A stretch of DNA of 64,000 nt from Trametes villosa. Taxonomy: Eukaryota; Basidiomycota; Agaricomycetes; Polyporales; Polyporaceae. The notes below the pieces were generated by a model. That model was not told the origin of the DNA. It made no database searches and was given only the letters and a program-made list of their open reading frames with translations. Location: NCBI GenBank assembly GCA_002964805.2, contig PUDQ02000066.1:496001-560000 (forward strand), written 5' to 3'. The first letter of the stretch is position 1, and every line of letters starts with the position of its first letter. Positions 1 to 12,312 of the stretch are shown here, piece after piece. A program made the translations under genes and the position numbers.

Positions 1-25
1 CCTATACTTGCGCACAGCTCAGAGC

Positions 26-1812
26 ATGACGCGCCTCTCCGTTGCCGTCCTTGCTAGCCTTCTGTGGTTGCGACACGCGCACGCTGTTGCGGTACCGTCG
101 AGCCCGCCCGCAGGCGCGGCTGTTGTCGACCCTTCGTTGGTCAGCGTGTCTGTGGAGTTCTTTGCATTCCCGGGGTATACACAACTTAGTGGGACGAACA
201 CCTGTCTCGCAAACCTCGCGTCGCTTCGCGGCGCGCAACCCGCCATCCGGATCGGCGGTACCACTCAGTGAGCGCGCTTTCCTTCGACTTTCCATGAGGT
301 CAAAAGAAACTCAATACCAAGATGTACGCAGAGATCGCGCGACATACGATGCGAACCTACAGTCCGCCGTGAACTACACGGTGGCATCCCCCGCAGACGC
401 GCCGGCGAGCCTGACCTACGGCCCGTCGTTCTTCACGCTCGCCTCGCAGCTGCAGGGCCAAGTGACGCTCGGGCTGAACCGCCAGCTGAACAACCAGGCG
501 AACTCGCAAGCCGCGGGTGCGCGTGCGAAGCAGAGCATGCGGAACCTGTTCGCAATCGAGCTCGGCAATGAGCCGGATTGTACGTGTTGACATTCACTAG
601 CGAAAGAGACACGGGTGCTAAGATATGAGAATTGGGGAAGTGTACGCAAGCAGCTCGCCTATCGCGCAAGGGAAGGGCTGGAGCGAGTCCATCGATATCT
701 CTACGGAGGCGAAGTGGTTCACTGCTATGGCGCCCACTGTGAGTGTATATCCACATCTCACCCGAGTACGCCACTCTAAACGCATGTTCGGCGTAGCTCG
801 GCAACATCTTCCAGGGTGCTGTATACCTATCATGGAACACCCAGCAGTTGGTCTCGAGCATCGGGAGCGCCGCCCTGAACACTATCAAGACGATCTCGCG
901 GCACTCGTACCCGCAGTCGGCGTGCGGCGGTGCGAGCACGAACCTTCCGAACTTGATGAGCCACACGTAAGGCCCCCTCGCAATACCTCGACGTTCTATA
1001 CTGACCCGGTTGCCATGTCCAGCGGGATTGTGTCCTATGTCAACCAATACAAGGCGGAGGCGACTGCAGCTCACAACGCCGGGAAGAAGTTCTTCCTCGG
1101 GGAGACAAACTCCGGTATGGCCGCACCCCGGAGTCGCAGAGGCAAATGGCTGATTTTGAACGGCAGCGACATGCGGTGGGGGCGGCATCAGCCCCACCTT
1201 CGGCGCTGCGCTCTGGATCATCGACTACGTACTGCAGAGCGCCCTCATCGGCGTCGACCGCCTCTACTTCCACCACGGGACAATTGGTAACTGCGTAAGC
1301 CCCTCTCCTCCGTACGCATTGCAAAGTAGGTCGCTTACAGTCGCATGCCCCCTCAGGCCTACTGCTGGTGGGGCCAGAACGCCGTATACTCGCCATACTA
1401 CGGCGCCGTCTTCGTCTCGGAGTTCCTAGGCACAGACGGCGCCAAAGTCGCCGCGCTGAGCAGCGACAACCTCGCGGGCGTCGCCGTCTACGCAGTATAC
1501 TCCGCCGCGGGCGCGCCCCTGCGCCTGCTCGTCCTGAACTCGAACTACTTCGACGGCACCGGCACGCGCTCCAGCGCCACGGTCAGCTTCAGCGGGATCG
1601 CAGGTAGTGCAACGAAGCAGGCGAAGCGGCTGACGGCGCCGGCGGCGACGTCCCGCGTGGACCAGGGCGCGGCGGTGACGATTGGCGGGAGCGGCACGTT
1701 TGGCGCGAATTGTGCGAGGACGGGGACGGAGAGGACGGAGCAGGTGTCGGTGTCGCAGAGCGCGTTCAGCGTTGCGGTGAAGGCTTCGGAGGCGTTGATT
1801 GTGTATCTGTGA
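26..1812 (+). CDS. Secreted glycoside hydrolase family 79 (beta-glucuronidase type)
   Basis: Likely removes glucuronic or 4-O-methyl-glucuronic acid from glycans outside the cell; the substrate is inferred from the family. Seven exons: 26-267, 332-579, 641-738, 797-966, 1023-1114, 1167-1294, 1357-1812 (477 aa). The ATG at 26 starts a signal peptide (MTRLSVAVLASLLWLRHAHA). The catalytic domain shows RIGGTTQDRATYDA, then the acid/base Glu in ELGNEPD at the exon 2/3 boundary, then the nucleophile Glu in FFLGETNS at the end of exon 5. The last exon encodes the beta-sandwich C-terminal domain of GH79 (begins near AYCWWGQNAVYSPYYGA, ends EALIVYL). All six introns are GT-AG and every join keeps frame. 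The first base of the window is only 25 nt upstream, so the promoter is not visible. The family call is strong; the exact sugar specificity cannot be read. Confidence 0.93.
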
Positions 1813-3227
1813 TGGTCTGGCAGGACTTCAGGCCGGTAGCACGGGGCGATAGTCGGGTTAGGATATCATGAAGCTCATGAGCTTGCACGAGGCAGTACGA
1901 CTGGTTTCTCGTAAGCCTGAAAGATAAATGAGCGTACCAGCCTAGTATCTACGCGACCATGCTAGTCCTAGAGTTCCTCGTCTCTCCAAACGGGAAGAGC
2001 GCGGTCCCGAGTACTGGCGTCCGTGCCAAGGCACACATGGAAGCGCGGCGCGTCCGAGCATGCTCCCCGATCGAAGGATGTCTGACAGGTCCGGTCAACA
2101 AACCGGCCGGGCACGAGGATGGGAGTGGCCCTCACCAGAATGGGAACTCCTCAGCCGTCCGAGGGTGGCCTCGAATTCAGGAACCAACTTCCTTGCTCGA
2201 GTACCACGCAGTACCATTCAGCACCCGTCTTTCGTAACCACGCAGCGCCATTCAGCACCCGTCTTTTGTGCTGGCTTACTCATGCTGGGGGGGCCTCATT
2301 TCATCGATTCGTCTCCAAATCCGAGATGTCGAAGCTTGTCGGCGTGGTGCGGCGACGAACATATGTCGATGGGAAGGTCGATGGACGCCACACCGGCGAT
2401 CTTTTCCTCCGCGATCAACTCGTCAGGTCGAGGAAGTGCGTCTTCTACGCTCGGAATGGATTGCTTCTCGCGAAGCCCAGCGGTGCTGCAGTGGTGAGCA
2501 GTACTTACTAGTTAGAGAGTGCTGAACTTGCCTCCGTGTTTTGTCCCGACCCGCTGAAGCTACCACCCGTGAGCACCTTCTAACTTCTTCAGCATTTGAA
2601 TTAGTAACACCCGTTACGTTCTTGTCCACCTCTAAATGCGCTCAAGTTCCTGTGCTTACACAGCTATTCGTGCATTTCAAGTCCCAGCTGCGGCGGTGTT
2701 ACGGTTCTTGTATCCAACGTCAGATGCCATGCTGATCCCCCTGGCCGGCCTTCTGCGGGTAAGGCCCAGCGGTGAGTTTCTGATTATTGAGCTGAAAGGC
2801 TCCAAACATGATCCACGCTCACCTTCGCCGCGCGCCATTTCAATTAGGGCGCTGAGACCGGCGAGCCTGGTAGGTCGACACCGTGGTCCTCGAAGCTACA
2901 CAAAAAGCAATCAAACGGGCGCGGGCGTGGGTCAACAAACGAAAAATGCAAAAGGCGCAGCATTAGCGGGCCTGCCACAAAGTCGAACCCGAGCCCGTCC
3001 GCGCCGTGGCGCTCGATATGTTCAGAGTCCGAATTAATCGGGGCGTGGGATACTGCATTGGGTAATCCTCCGCGGGCGCTCTCCGCTGCAAAACTCGTGC
3101 GCAAGCCCCCAATGATGGCCCAATATTTATGCGCTTGCCGTAACTTGCGCCCGTGTCGGTCGCTCAAAAGGTCTGCAGGTAGATGCCAGAAACGCACGAA
3201 ACTCGTCTCTGACACCTCGTCTACCAG
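1813..3227. other. Intergenic region, 1.4 kb
   Basis: It holds the GH79 3' flank and the promoter of the zinc-finger gene. No complete gene is supported. It contains a 34-bp tandem duplication (2203-2270) and, on the minus strand, one open exon-like stretch (2296-2485) described in the findings. Several short open frames on both strands look like by-products of high GC. Confidence 0.6.
2203..2270. repeat. 34-bp direct tandem duplication
   Basis: Two adjacent 34-base copies start at 2203 and 2237, both with the core CATTCAGCACCCGTCTT. They differ at only a few positions, which suggests a recent slippage duplication. It lies outside any supported gene. Confidence 0.85.
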
Positions 3228-6064
3228 ATGGCATCTGCATCCGCATCCGCTCAGGGAGACGGCGACGTCCGGGAGGGGCCCTCGACGTCGACGAGCACGC
3301 CAAGAAACGACACGGTGGCGCTAACAAAGAGCGGGAATGTCTCCAAGATGCGGGCGCATCGAGGGAATATTCCTACTCTTCCACAGACGAAACTGTGTCA
3401 TCTATGTCCCGCCAAATTCACGCGGACGACACATCTAAACCGCCACTTGAAGACCCGTGAGTATCTTCGTATCGTCGTCTTTCTACCGTCGATACTGAAG
3501 ATTATTCTAGACACCAACGAGCGGCTCCATGAATGCGAAGTGGGTCATACCGTTCGTGCTCATTACGAGCGTTCTAACGTCTGGTAACAGCGTTGCAACG
3601 CGCAGTTCACTCGGAGTGATCTCCTCAGCAGACACAAACGTACCTGCTGCGATTCGTAAGTCTATGACCTTTCTCTTAGTCTAGAGCGCCCGTGCTCACG
3701 GGTGACATGTCTTCGTACTAACCCGTGCGTCTGCAGGTCGCTCGCGAACAAGTCAAGGCGAAAGTCGTGCCAGAGCTGCGCCGATTCCAAGGTCAAGTGC
3801 GACCTACAGCGGCCATGTTCTCGCTGCAAGGCGAAGGACCGCGACTGCGTATACATCAACGCGGCCGCAGCAGCACTCGACGAGAAGGCCAGGGCGGACA
3901 GCGTGGTCTCGCCCGACCTCTCGCATACCGATACCTCGACGTCTTCATCACCACGAGCACAGAGCGAAGCCTCTCTGGAGCTCGTTCCTCATCTTCCGCC
4001 ATCCCAGATGGGCTCCGCACCGTCATCATCATCATCTTCCTCCCATCCATCCACCAGCCTCGGTCCGCCTTCCGTCGGTAGGGTGGTCGGGTACACCGCT
4101 CCCAGCTCCTCGCAACCCGTCGATCTCCACCAGATATCCTCGAGTGTCCGCGGGTCGCTGTCCTCCCACTCATCGAGCAGCTCCCTCGCGCCGTCGCACA
4201 GGCCATCATACAACGAGAAGGCTTACCTCAGCGAGCTCGTCTCGAGCCAGATGTACGACGGCCTCTTCTCCGAGCTCTTCGCGACGAGCTTCGAGAAGAA
4301 CCCGGCCGTGCCCGGGCAGTACTTCCACCCAGACCCCACGGCTATCCTGAACGATCGTCTCGAGTCGACGGGTATTGCGTCTAATGGATACGTTCCCGTC
4401 ACGGAACAGCTGTCTGCGTACGACATACCGCAACTGGATCTTCATCTGCCTCAGGCCGTCGACGCTTTCGGGAACTCGATGCCCGCCGAGGCGTTGCAGC
4501 CTGCCATCCCGATGAGCATGCCCACCATTCAACCGTCACCAGCAGAACTGAACGGCTATCGTAAGTGTGACCCCCCCCCCCGCTTCATATATTCGTCCCT
4601 ATTGTCGTATATACACGTTCTCACAATCGCGTGCTACAGTGACGGCGTTCCTCTCGATCTACCTACACCATATGCCAATCGTTCACATACCGACGTTCCT
4701 CTCCTCGCCGAGCCTCCCCATCCTCGTCACGGCCATGCGCGCATGCGGCGCGATGTACGCCAACACGCCCACCGCAGCAAGGTTCGTCGAAGACGTCCTG
4801 GCCACCGCGCGGGACTCTATCATCGCGGATCTGGTGAGTGGGTCGCGTACCCTGACGCTTCTCTGGACTGACCCACCAGTGTCCGGCGCAGTCGTCGAGT
4901 AGCAACAAGAGCTACACCGAGATTACCCAGCTTACGACCGCGTCGGCGCTGATGCAGACCATCGGGCTGTTCCACCGCGACACGGACCAGCGAGCGAAGT
5001 CGAACGTCTACCACGGCATGATCGTCATGGTACGCCTTCCACCTCGTCCTCACGTCCCGGGTCACTGACGCCGGATTTAGATGCTGCGCATGAACGGGTT
5101 CGCCGACGCGACGCGCGACTGGAAGCTCGGCCAGATCGACTTCTCAGATCCTGTCTCTGTGGAGCGATCGTGGAGGGCGTGGGTGGCGCACGAGTCCGCG
5201 AAGAGGTCAGTCGCGTCATGTTCCTCGCAGTGGAGGAGGTTCGCTTACCGTGCGCGCAGGGCGATATGGATCTGCTGGCTGCACGACTGCTGCCACTCTA
5301 TATACTTCAACCTCTCACCCACCTTCCGCTCCGAGCAGTTCACGCTCGGGCTGCCCTGCGAAGACGCGCTCTGGACGGCGAAGACGGCGACGGAGTGGGC
5401 GATGCACCTGCAGACGCCGTCGCCGTACGGGTCGGTCGAGGTCCGGCTGTGCGGGCACTACCTCAAGGCGCTCTACTACTACCTCACGCAGAACAACCCC
5501 GAGAACGCGCCGCGGCCGTTCAACGTGCCGCCGTTCGCGCACTTCCTCATGATCCACGCGATCATGCGGCAGCTGTTCGAGCTGTACCTGCGCGACCGGC
5601 TGCCGCTGCTGCAGCCGGACGGGCGCGGCGGCGCGCGCGCGAAGGTGAACGCGCACTTCGTCGACCGCGACCGCGCGTTCCACGTGCAGATCCTGCTGCA
5701 CCACTGGTTCCAGAGCTGGGAGCGCTCGCCCGAGACGCCGCGCGGGCTCCCGGAGCGCGAGCAGCGGTTCCTGTTCAACGCGCTGCCGTTCTACTGGGTC
5801 GCGCAGGTCGCGCTCGTCGCGTACCAGGAGGGGCTCCCGCCGTTCGACCCGCAGGGCGCGTACATCGCGTCGCACGACGCGAAGTTCTACCTGATGAAGA
5901 AGTGGGAGCGGCACGTGCGCAAGTTCCTCGCGGGCGGGGAGCAGACCGCGACGCGCTTCTGGGACGAGGTGATGAAGATCCGGATCGAGACGTGGCAGGC
6001 GGAGACGGGGTTCGAGTATGAGCACCTGCTCGGGTTCTTCCAGAGGGAGCACGGGGCGAGCTGA
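3228..6064 (+). CDS. C2H2 plus Zn(II)2Cys6 fusion transcription factor
   Basis: Nuclear DNA-binding regulator, 802 aa in eight exons: 3228-3456, 3511-3539, 3591-3655, 3737-4560, 4640-4833, 4892-5029, 5081-5205, 5260-6064. A low-complexity start is followed by a C2H2 finger (CHLCPAKF, ending HLNRHLKTH), a second finger split by introns 1 and 2 (CERCNAQFTRSDLLSRHKRTC, C2HC form), and then a fungal binuclear cluster with six cysteines in C-x2-C-x6-C-x5-C-x2-C-x6-C spacing (SCQSCADSKVKC, then PCSRCKAKDRDC). A Ser-rich linker leads to a Fungal_trans middle-homology region (from about YLTAFLSIYLHHMPIVHIP through WVAHESAKRAIWICWLHDC). Intron 7 (5206-5259) is 54 nt and has no stop, so unspliced reading would add 18 residues; the family motif favours splicing. 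Target genes cannot be inferred. Confidence 0.88.
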
Positions 6065-7346
6065 GGGCGACGAGGAGGAGGGGGGGTAGGAGATCACGTA
6101 TCATTAAACGTCCGTTCCGGCTTGCTTTATGTATTACCGCTATTTACTAGACGTTCGCGTGGATACATGATTGCGCACACGCTTTCGAGAATCAGGCGTA
6201 GGACTAGATGTGGGTCAGTCGGAGGCCGACCGGGACTCGCTACTCGCGCGCTTGCCTATACGGGGTTAATTCACCTCCCGGGCCCAGCCATCCACCGCAA
6301 ACCCGCGACGAGAGAAGGCTGCGGAGGAAACATCCACCGCATGTCCGAGTGGGACGAAGCATCCACCACACCTCGTACTTGCTCACGCATGACGTAGAGG
6401 TCGGGGAAAGCGAGGGTCTCTGTGCTCTCACTCCGGCGTCGGGACTAGGTGGTCGATCTACGCATTTGTAAATCCGAATCTTAGGTCGGAGGTGAGACGG
6501 TGAGCTTACGAGGATTACACACCACGGGCTGGGCGCCAAAAGGCATGTTTGGCATGCCTTTCGGGGCCCAGGAAAGGCAATGTTATCTGATCTTTCCTGG
6601 GATGTGACTATAATCTTACTAGTACTCTCTTCTTTCTGAGGTAGCAATATGCACACTGAGGTAAATGCGACGCGACAGAAATATTGCTGCAGGCCTGAGT
6701 TTCGTGCGGCGTGCGCATTTCCAAGCGCCTCTTTAAGCGCCCGCCTAGCGACAGCGCTTGCTATATTGAGCCGCGCACGCACCGCCACCGACGCGAACCC
6801 GGCGGGCGGCCCCGAAGCGTCGTTCCCCAGCAACCACTTCGTCCTCCGTCCCTTTTCTGCACCTCGCTCACCGCTGTGGGATTTCCGACGATGAACCGAT
6901 TTCTACACAAGAAGCTATGTTGTGATGTCAACAATATACCAGGGGATGATCTTATAAATGGCGTAACCGTTTGATCGACCGGTGGCTGTTGCGCAAGGTC
7001 AGTCCGCTCTCACTCGGCTCTCAAGATCGACGACTCAATTGACCTTCTTGCATTTGTGCTTCAGTTAAGCGAGTACACTCTCGTAAAGTGTCTATACAAC
7101 AAGCACCCACCTCGCTCAGCGCTCAGCGAGGTCCAACGCTTCGTGGCTTTGCTCAACATATGGCTCATCGTTGATACATCACGGAAACGCGATGGGTGCC
7201 GCCCAGTTACCGTTGAGCGTACCTGACAGCGCGGGGGCACATTAAAGCTATGAGCGAGCTGCGATGTGGCGTCGAGCTGTCTTGTCCCTCCGTCCTCAGG
7301 CTCCCTAACGACATCCCTTCAGCGCTCCACCCTTCAAACGGCCTAG
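6065..7346. other. Intergenic region, 1.3 kb
   Basis: Flanked by the zinc-finger gene and the S53 protease, both on plus. A minus-strand open frame of about 200 codons (6240-6833) has no recognisable domain and no splice-supported neighbours, so it is not called. A small perfect hairpin lies at 6539-6561. A TATAAA at 6953 is about 390 bases upstream of the protease start, too far to assign. Confidence 0.55.
6539..6561. repeat. Short inverted repeat (9-bp arms)
   Basis: AAAGGCATG and CATGCCTTT form perfect 9-bp arms around a 5-base loop. It is intergenic with no assigned function, and could be chance in a window of this size. Confidence 0.5.
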
Positions 7347-9493
7347 ATGGTCGCAGCAGGACTGCTTTTCTTCGCTTTGTGCTCTCTCGTGCTGGGCCGG
7401 CCCACCGCACGAGACCAGATGCACGCCTTCGAGCGGCGGTCCGACGTTCCGAGTGGCTTCAAGTATCTGGGCAAGGCCGACCCGGATGCGGTTCTCAGCC
7501 TGCGGATCGCTGTTGCTCAGGGAGATCCTACAGGGCTAGAGGCAGCGTTGTATGATGTCAGCACACCCGGAAGTGGGAACTATGGGAAGCATTTGAGCAA
7601 AGCCGAGGTGAGCCCTGCGTACTCTGCTCTTCAATCGCCGCTGTTAACTCCGGTATAGGCTCAGGCATTCGTTTCTCCGAAGCCTGACAGTGTGCAGGCG
7701 GTGAAGGCGTGGCTGTCGAGGAACAATGTCACCGCCGCGTCGACGTCACCTGCTGGTGACTGGATGACTGTCCAGATCCCTGTCGCGAAAGCGAATGTCA
7801 TGCTGGGTACACAGTTCGGCGAGTATGCACACGAGGAGACGAGCACCAAGGTGATCCGCACGCTATCGTACTCGGTGCCTGCTAGCGTCAAGGACCACAT
7901 CGATGTCGTGTATCCCGCTACTTCGTGAGTCGCATCATAGCCCCTTCTCTTCGTGGTACTGAGCAGACATGTTTAGGTTCATCGAGCCTCGGGCATTGAC
8001 CCCGGCTGTACGTGTGTATCATCAGCCGCGTGCCACGAAGAACGCGAACAGCAAGGGATCAGCTACGTCCACCTCGAAGAAATTCTCCCCTACAGCGGTC
8101 GCGGCCGTCGATGACTCCTGCAAGACGCAAATCACGCCTCAGTGCCTGCAAGACATCTACAATATACCGTCCGCGCCCGCCACGAGCAATCGCAGCAACC
8201 TCTTCGTAGCGAGCTTTGCGGGGGAATCTGCTACGACTTCGGACCTGAAGGTACGTTTGCCTGTACGCAACCCGAATACTGACGCTGAAGTGCATTCCAG
8301 AGTTTCTTGGGCCAGTTCCGCAAAGACATAAAGGAGACTTCTTCAGACTTCGCTGTGCAAACAATAGACGGGGGCTCAGTCAACTTTGCGGGAGGAACCA
8401 CCGAAGCGGTAGGTAACACGTCTCACGCTGCGGTGCACGACCTGCGGAAGCTTATATCGGTGGCATAGAGCCTCGATATCCAATACACTGCCGGGGTTGC
8501 TACGAACATCCCAACCACGTTCGTATCTGTCGGCACGAACAACACTGACGGAATCGCTGGGTTCCTGGACATCATCAACGACCTCCTCGGCCGGGATGAA
8601 GTGCCGTTCGTGTTGACAACGAGCTTCGGATTCAACGAGAACCTCGTCCCTCCGGCTCTCGGGAGGTGTGTGCCGTATTGCTCCACTCTGCCGCTCGTCA
8701 TAACTGAGCCGAAATGCTAGGAACCTGTGCAATGCGTACGCGCAGCTCGGCGCGCGTGGTACCACAGTGCTCTTCGGCTCCGGAGACGGTGGCGTCGCTG
8801 GTATCCAGGCCACACCGGGCTGTACGACGTTCATCCCCACGTTTCCCTCGACGTGCCCTTTGTGAGTTTGTGCAACATATCACACACGACACCTCCTAGA
8901 ACTGATCATCTCGTAGCGTGACCTCCGTCGGTGGGACCACCAGCTTCAGCCCCGAGGTGGCCGTCTCCTTCTCCTCGGGCGGCTTCTCCAACATCTTCCC
9001 GACGCCTCCATATCAAGCCAACGCGGTGAACGCCTACCTGAAGAAACTCGGGAACGCGAACTCCGGCCTGTTTAACACCTCGGGGCGCGCGTTTCCTGAT
9101 ATCGCCGCCCAGGCGCAGGGTTTCCAGGTTTTCGTAAACGGGCAGGTCAAACCTGTGGCAGGCACCAGCGCAGCGAGCCCCACCGTCGCTAGCCTCGTAG
9201 CGCTGCTCAACGACGCGCTCTTCAAGGAAGGGGGCGGTCCGGTCGGGTTCCTTAACCCCTTCCTGTACTCCGCAGGCGCCGCCGGGGCGTTGAACGACGT
9301 AACCCAAGGAAAGAACCCCGGGTGCGGCACGGACGGCTTCCCCGCCACTGACGGGTGGGACGCGGTGCGTGACTCTGCCGTGCACCACAGCGAGTTCCGT
9401 GTTGACAATGGAGCTATCTAGGTGACCGGGTTGGGCACCCCTGATTTCAAGAAGCTGCTCCGCACACTCCAAAACGGCACTGCGGCAAACTGA
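7347..9493 (+). CDS. Sedolisin-family serine carboxyl protease (S53, tripeptidyl-peptidase type)
   Basis: Secreted acid protease, 588 aa in eight exons: 7347-7607, 7659-7924, 7977-8250, 8301-8408, 8469-8665, 8721-8861, 8917-9364, 9422-9493. A signal peptide (MVAAGLLFFALCSLVLG) is followed by the Pro-kumamolisin activation domain (LYDVSTPGSGNYGKHLSKAE). The mature domain has all four catalytic residues: Glu and Asp in EASLDIQY (across the exon 4/5 join), Asp in LFGSGDGGV (oxyanion hole), and Ser in AGTSAASPT. The C-terminal calcium-binding loop is present (DVTQGKNPGCG, then DGWDAVTGLGTPDF across the last join). Length and order match active fungal sedolisins. Family biology suggests extracellular peptide breakdown at low pH. 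Acceptor choice at 7659 is slightly ambiguous (GCTCAG repeats the AG). Confidence 0.95.
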
Positions 9494-10212
9494 CAGTCGG
9501 CGGCAGGCGACGGGCGGTGGGACCGGTATACGCTCGTCATAATGACACTGCTGCACCAGCACGGTCTGGGAATCGGATTGGGGGATGCGAACACTAATTG
9601 CGAGGCGACGGGTTTGGTGTGGCAGATACCTGATGACCTCAATGCCGCTGACCAGAAGCTTTGCCGCGCCGCGGCATGCCGTGTCCAGTTTCAACGATAG
9701 GCACACGATCCTTCTTGAAGCTCCAATATCGGCTGCACTCGCCGCGGAGAACGAGTCCATGATCTCGGCTACGCTAATAACGCTGGTTCATAGACATCTC
9801 AGTAGTGTCGCCCAACCTGTGAACAGCTGGCGTATCGTCTGAGGACTACTTAGAGGCTTTCCCGCTCATCATCTCACAATATCCCCACGCCAAGGTTGAG
9901 GGTAAGATCAGATCAAGGTGGCTGTCCGACTGGTAGGCCTGCGCGACCTGCCCGAGTGCATCGGTAATATCACACGAAAAGTTTGGGTTCGTATAATCGC
10001 TTCTCCACGCACGGTTCTCCGCTGCTGCGAACAGACCACACACGCCGCTGCCGACCTACGGCTATACGGCAGCGCCTCCGAATAGTACAGAGATCAAAAT
10101 ATTGGATGCACGCTGCGCAGCATCTAAGGTACATACATATGGGCTACCGAGCGGCCGCTCGGCCCCACTTTTCCGCCGCCCTCTCGTCTTGACGACGCCC
10201 ATCCGTCGTGGC
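9494..10212. other. Intergenic region, 0.7 kb
   Basis: Lies between the S53 protease and the O-fucosyltransferase-like gene, both plus. Short open frames occur on both strands but none has a recognisable domain or plausible splice partners. I see no gene here. Confidence 0.55.
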
Positions 10213-12004
10213 ATGCCCTCGGACCACACCCTGCTCCGCATGCTCGACCGTCTTGACTATCGGTATCCCGTCAAAAACCGCCAGCTGAGCTTTGTTATCG
10301 GCTTCACGCTCATTCTAACAGGCTACCTCCTTGTGAGACATGCCTACGTGCTCCTACCGGCGGGGTCCGAATCTGCCGCGCTAGCGCCGCTGGACACGGA
10401 CGAGGCTGATCAGGCGCAGAGGCACGCGCCCTCACCCCACGTTCTCCCTCCACTATATTCCGCATACCATTCCGCGGAGCTACGATTACCGCAACAGGAC
10501 TGGAGTCGGACGCAACCTGCACCATACGAGAAATTCTTCTTTGTTGCGGGGCACACGAGAGGTACGCATGACATGCAGTGCGCTACGTCACGTACGGTTC
10601 CGACATTGAATATCACTGCTGACGCTCAAATGTCATAGGACTCGGATGGGGAAACGCCGTACAGGAACACATACTAAACGCCTACTTGGCATACAAATCG
10701 GGTAGAACGTAGGTTTCCGGGGAACCTCCTAATTCGTGGTCACGCAAGACTGATCAGAAGTGCAGATTTGTTTTTGGTAACTTTACCTGGAACGACGATG
10801 GATCCGTCTACTCCGACTACGAGGGCACCGGCAAGATGATCCCCTCACAAATCCCATACTCTGTCCTGCTACACGGTACGTCGCTCGTGTACTACAATCC
10901 CCTATAGGAAGCCGAGCCTTATTCGTGAACAGGACCTATTGTGGGAGATCCTTTTCCTCGCGGCGACCTCGCGCCCCGTGCTGTGACCAAGGATTACTTC
11001 GACCAGCTTTGTCCCACCAAAGTTGACATTGCAAGAAACACCATCCACGACACCCTTTCCGATGTGAACTCGGTTCGGGAGATCACGGAAAAGTGGACCT
11101 CTACTCTGAAGAGCATGAACGAGCCTTGCGTGCAGTCCGCACCAGGTTCAGGGCCTATATACACCCATCATGAGTGAGTTGTTTGTACTCATGTTGGACA
11201 ATTGGGCTCACATGTATGGCAGTATTTGGGGTGTCCGCAAGGCGCTGCTTGACGCCTGGCCGGACGTGATACGCTCCCCCTTCTTCACCCACTTTGCATT
11301 CTCCCCACTAGTTGAGCTCGCGTTCGACATTAACCGCGACCTCTTCCTCTCCTCCAACTCCGCCCTCCCCCACCTCTCCAGCATCCCCTACTCCACCAAC
11401 GTCGAGCGATATTCGCCCATCCCCGGGCTCATGGTCCTCCACGTCCGCAAGGGCGACTACGCCACGCACTGCCGCACGCTCGCGATGTGGTCCGAGGACT
11501 TCGTGAGCGTGAACGCGTTCCCCGAGCTCAAGGACCCGTTCACCGTGCCGCCGCACGAGGAGTACGGGAACAACACGCCCGAGAACGTCGAGATCTACCG
11601 CAAGCGTTGCCTGCCGACCATCCAGGAGATCGCCGCGAAGGTGGAGCACGTGCGCGCGACGAGCGCCGCGCACGGCGTGCGTCGGCTGTACATCATGACG
11701 AACGGCCGCCCCGAGTACGTGCGCGACCTCAAGGACGCGCTGTGGAGCCTCGGCGGGTGGGACATGGTTGCGAGTAGTAGAGACCTCGTACTCAACTGGG
11801 AGCAGAAGTACGTGTCGCAGGCGGTGGATATGCTCGTCGCGCAACGCGCGCAGATACTTCTCGGCAACGGGGTAAGTCAGCATGTCTCCGTCCAGCCCGG
11901 CTCGCGCTGATACATCATCTTCACAGTTCTCGACGTTAACATCGAACGCGGTGATGATGCGCCTAGCAAACGGCTTCCCCATAGAGAGCACACGATTTTG
12001 GTAA
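10213..12004 (+). CDS. Type II membrane glycosyltransferase, O-fucosyltransferase-like
   Basis: Predicted Golgi enzyme, 498 aa in six exons: 10213-10561, 10639-10708, 10766-10875, 10933-11173, 11223-11871, 11927-12004. A short cytosolic tail is followed by one membrane span (LSFVIGFTLILTGYLLV) and a Pro-rich stem. The luminal domain begins near YEKFFFVAGHTRGLGWGNAV, the usual nucleotide-sugar loop region. It carries HVRKGDYATHC, the HxRxGD-type motif of the O-fucosyltransferase/GT-B superfamily, and ends with FSTLTSNAVMMRLANG, the Ser/Thr-Asn motif near the donor site. The signature motifs support a GDP-fucose-type fold. The actual donor and acceptor are not readable, and fungi often lack classical O-fucosylation, so other sugars are possible. 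All exon joins keep frame. Confidence 0.72.
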
Positions 12005-12312
12005 TACGACATACATACCATCGACACCCTACACATCCTGGCCTGCGCTGATGCTACGCGCTGTGCTTGTAATCATACCTGCGCTGTAATATACCATAAT
12101 ATCCGCGGATGTCGTGAGCGACGGCCTCTTAAAGTTCGATCGACGGATATTGTCCTACATGTCCGTATGGCACAACATGAACACGAATCGAAAGCAAGCG
12201 AATGAGCAAGTACTAAAACCCAATAATAATAAACGGGGTATAAAGTCAACAATGTCCAAGATCGAAGGAACGACGAGAAGTATCCAACGCAGCCGTCTGT
12301 ATGACTACCACG
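12005..12312. other. Convergent intergenic spacer, 0.3 kb
   Basis: AT-richer spacer between the 3' ends of two convergent genes. It probably carries both 3' UTRs and polyadenylation signals (A-rich AATAATAATAA near 12222). No gene is seen. Confidence 0.6.

Noticed and set aside
6240..6833. 197-codon minus-strand open frame in the protease upstream region
   Set aside because: No recognisable domain, and mixed codon use across a low-GC and high-GC boundary. Probably chance.
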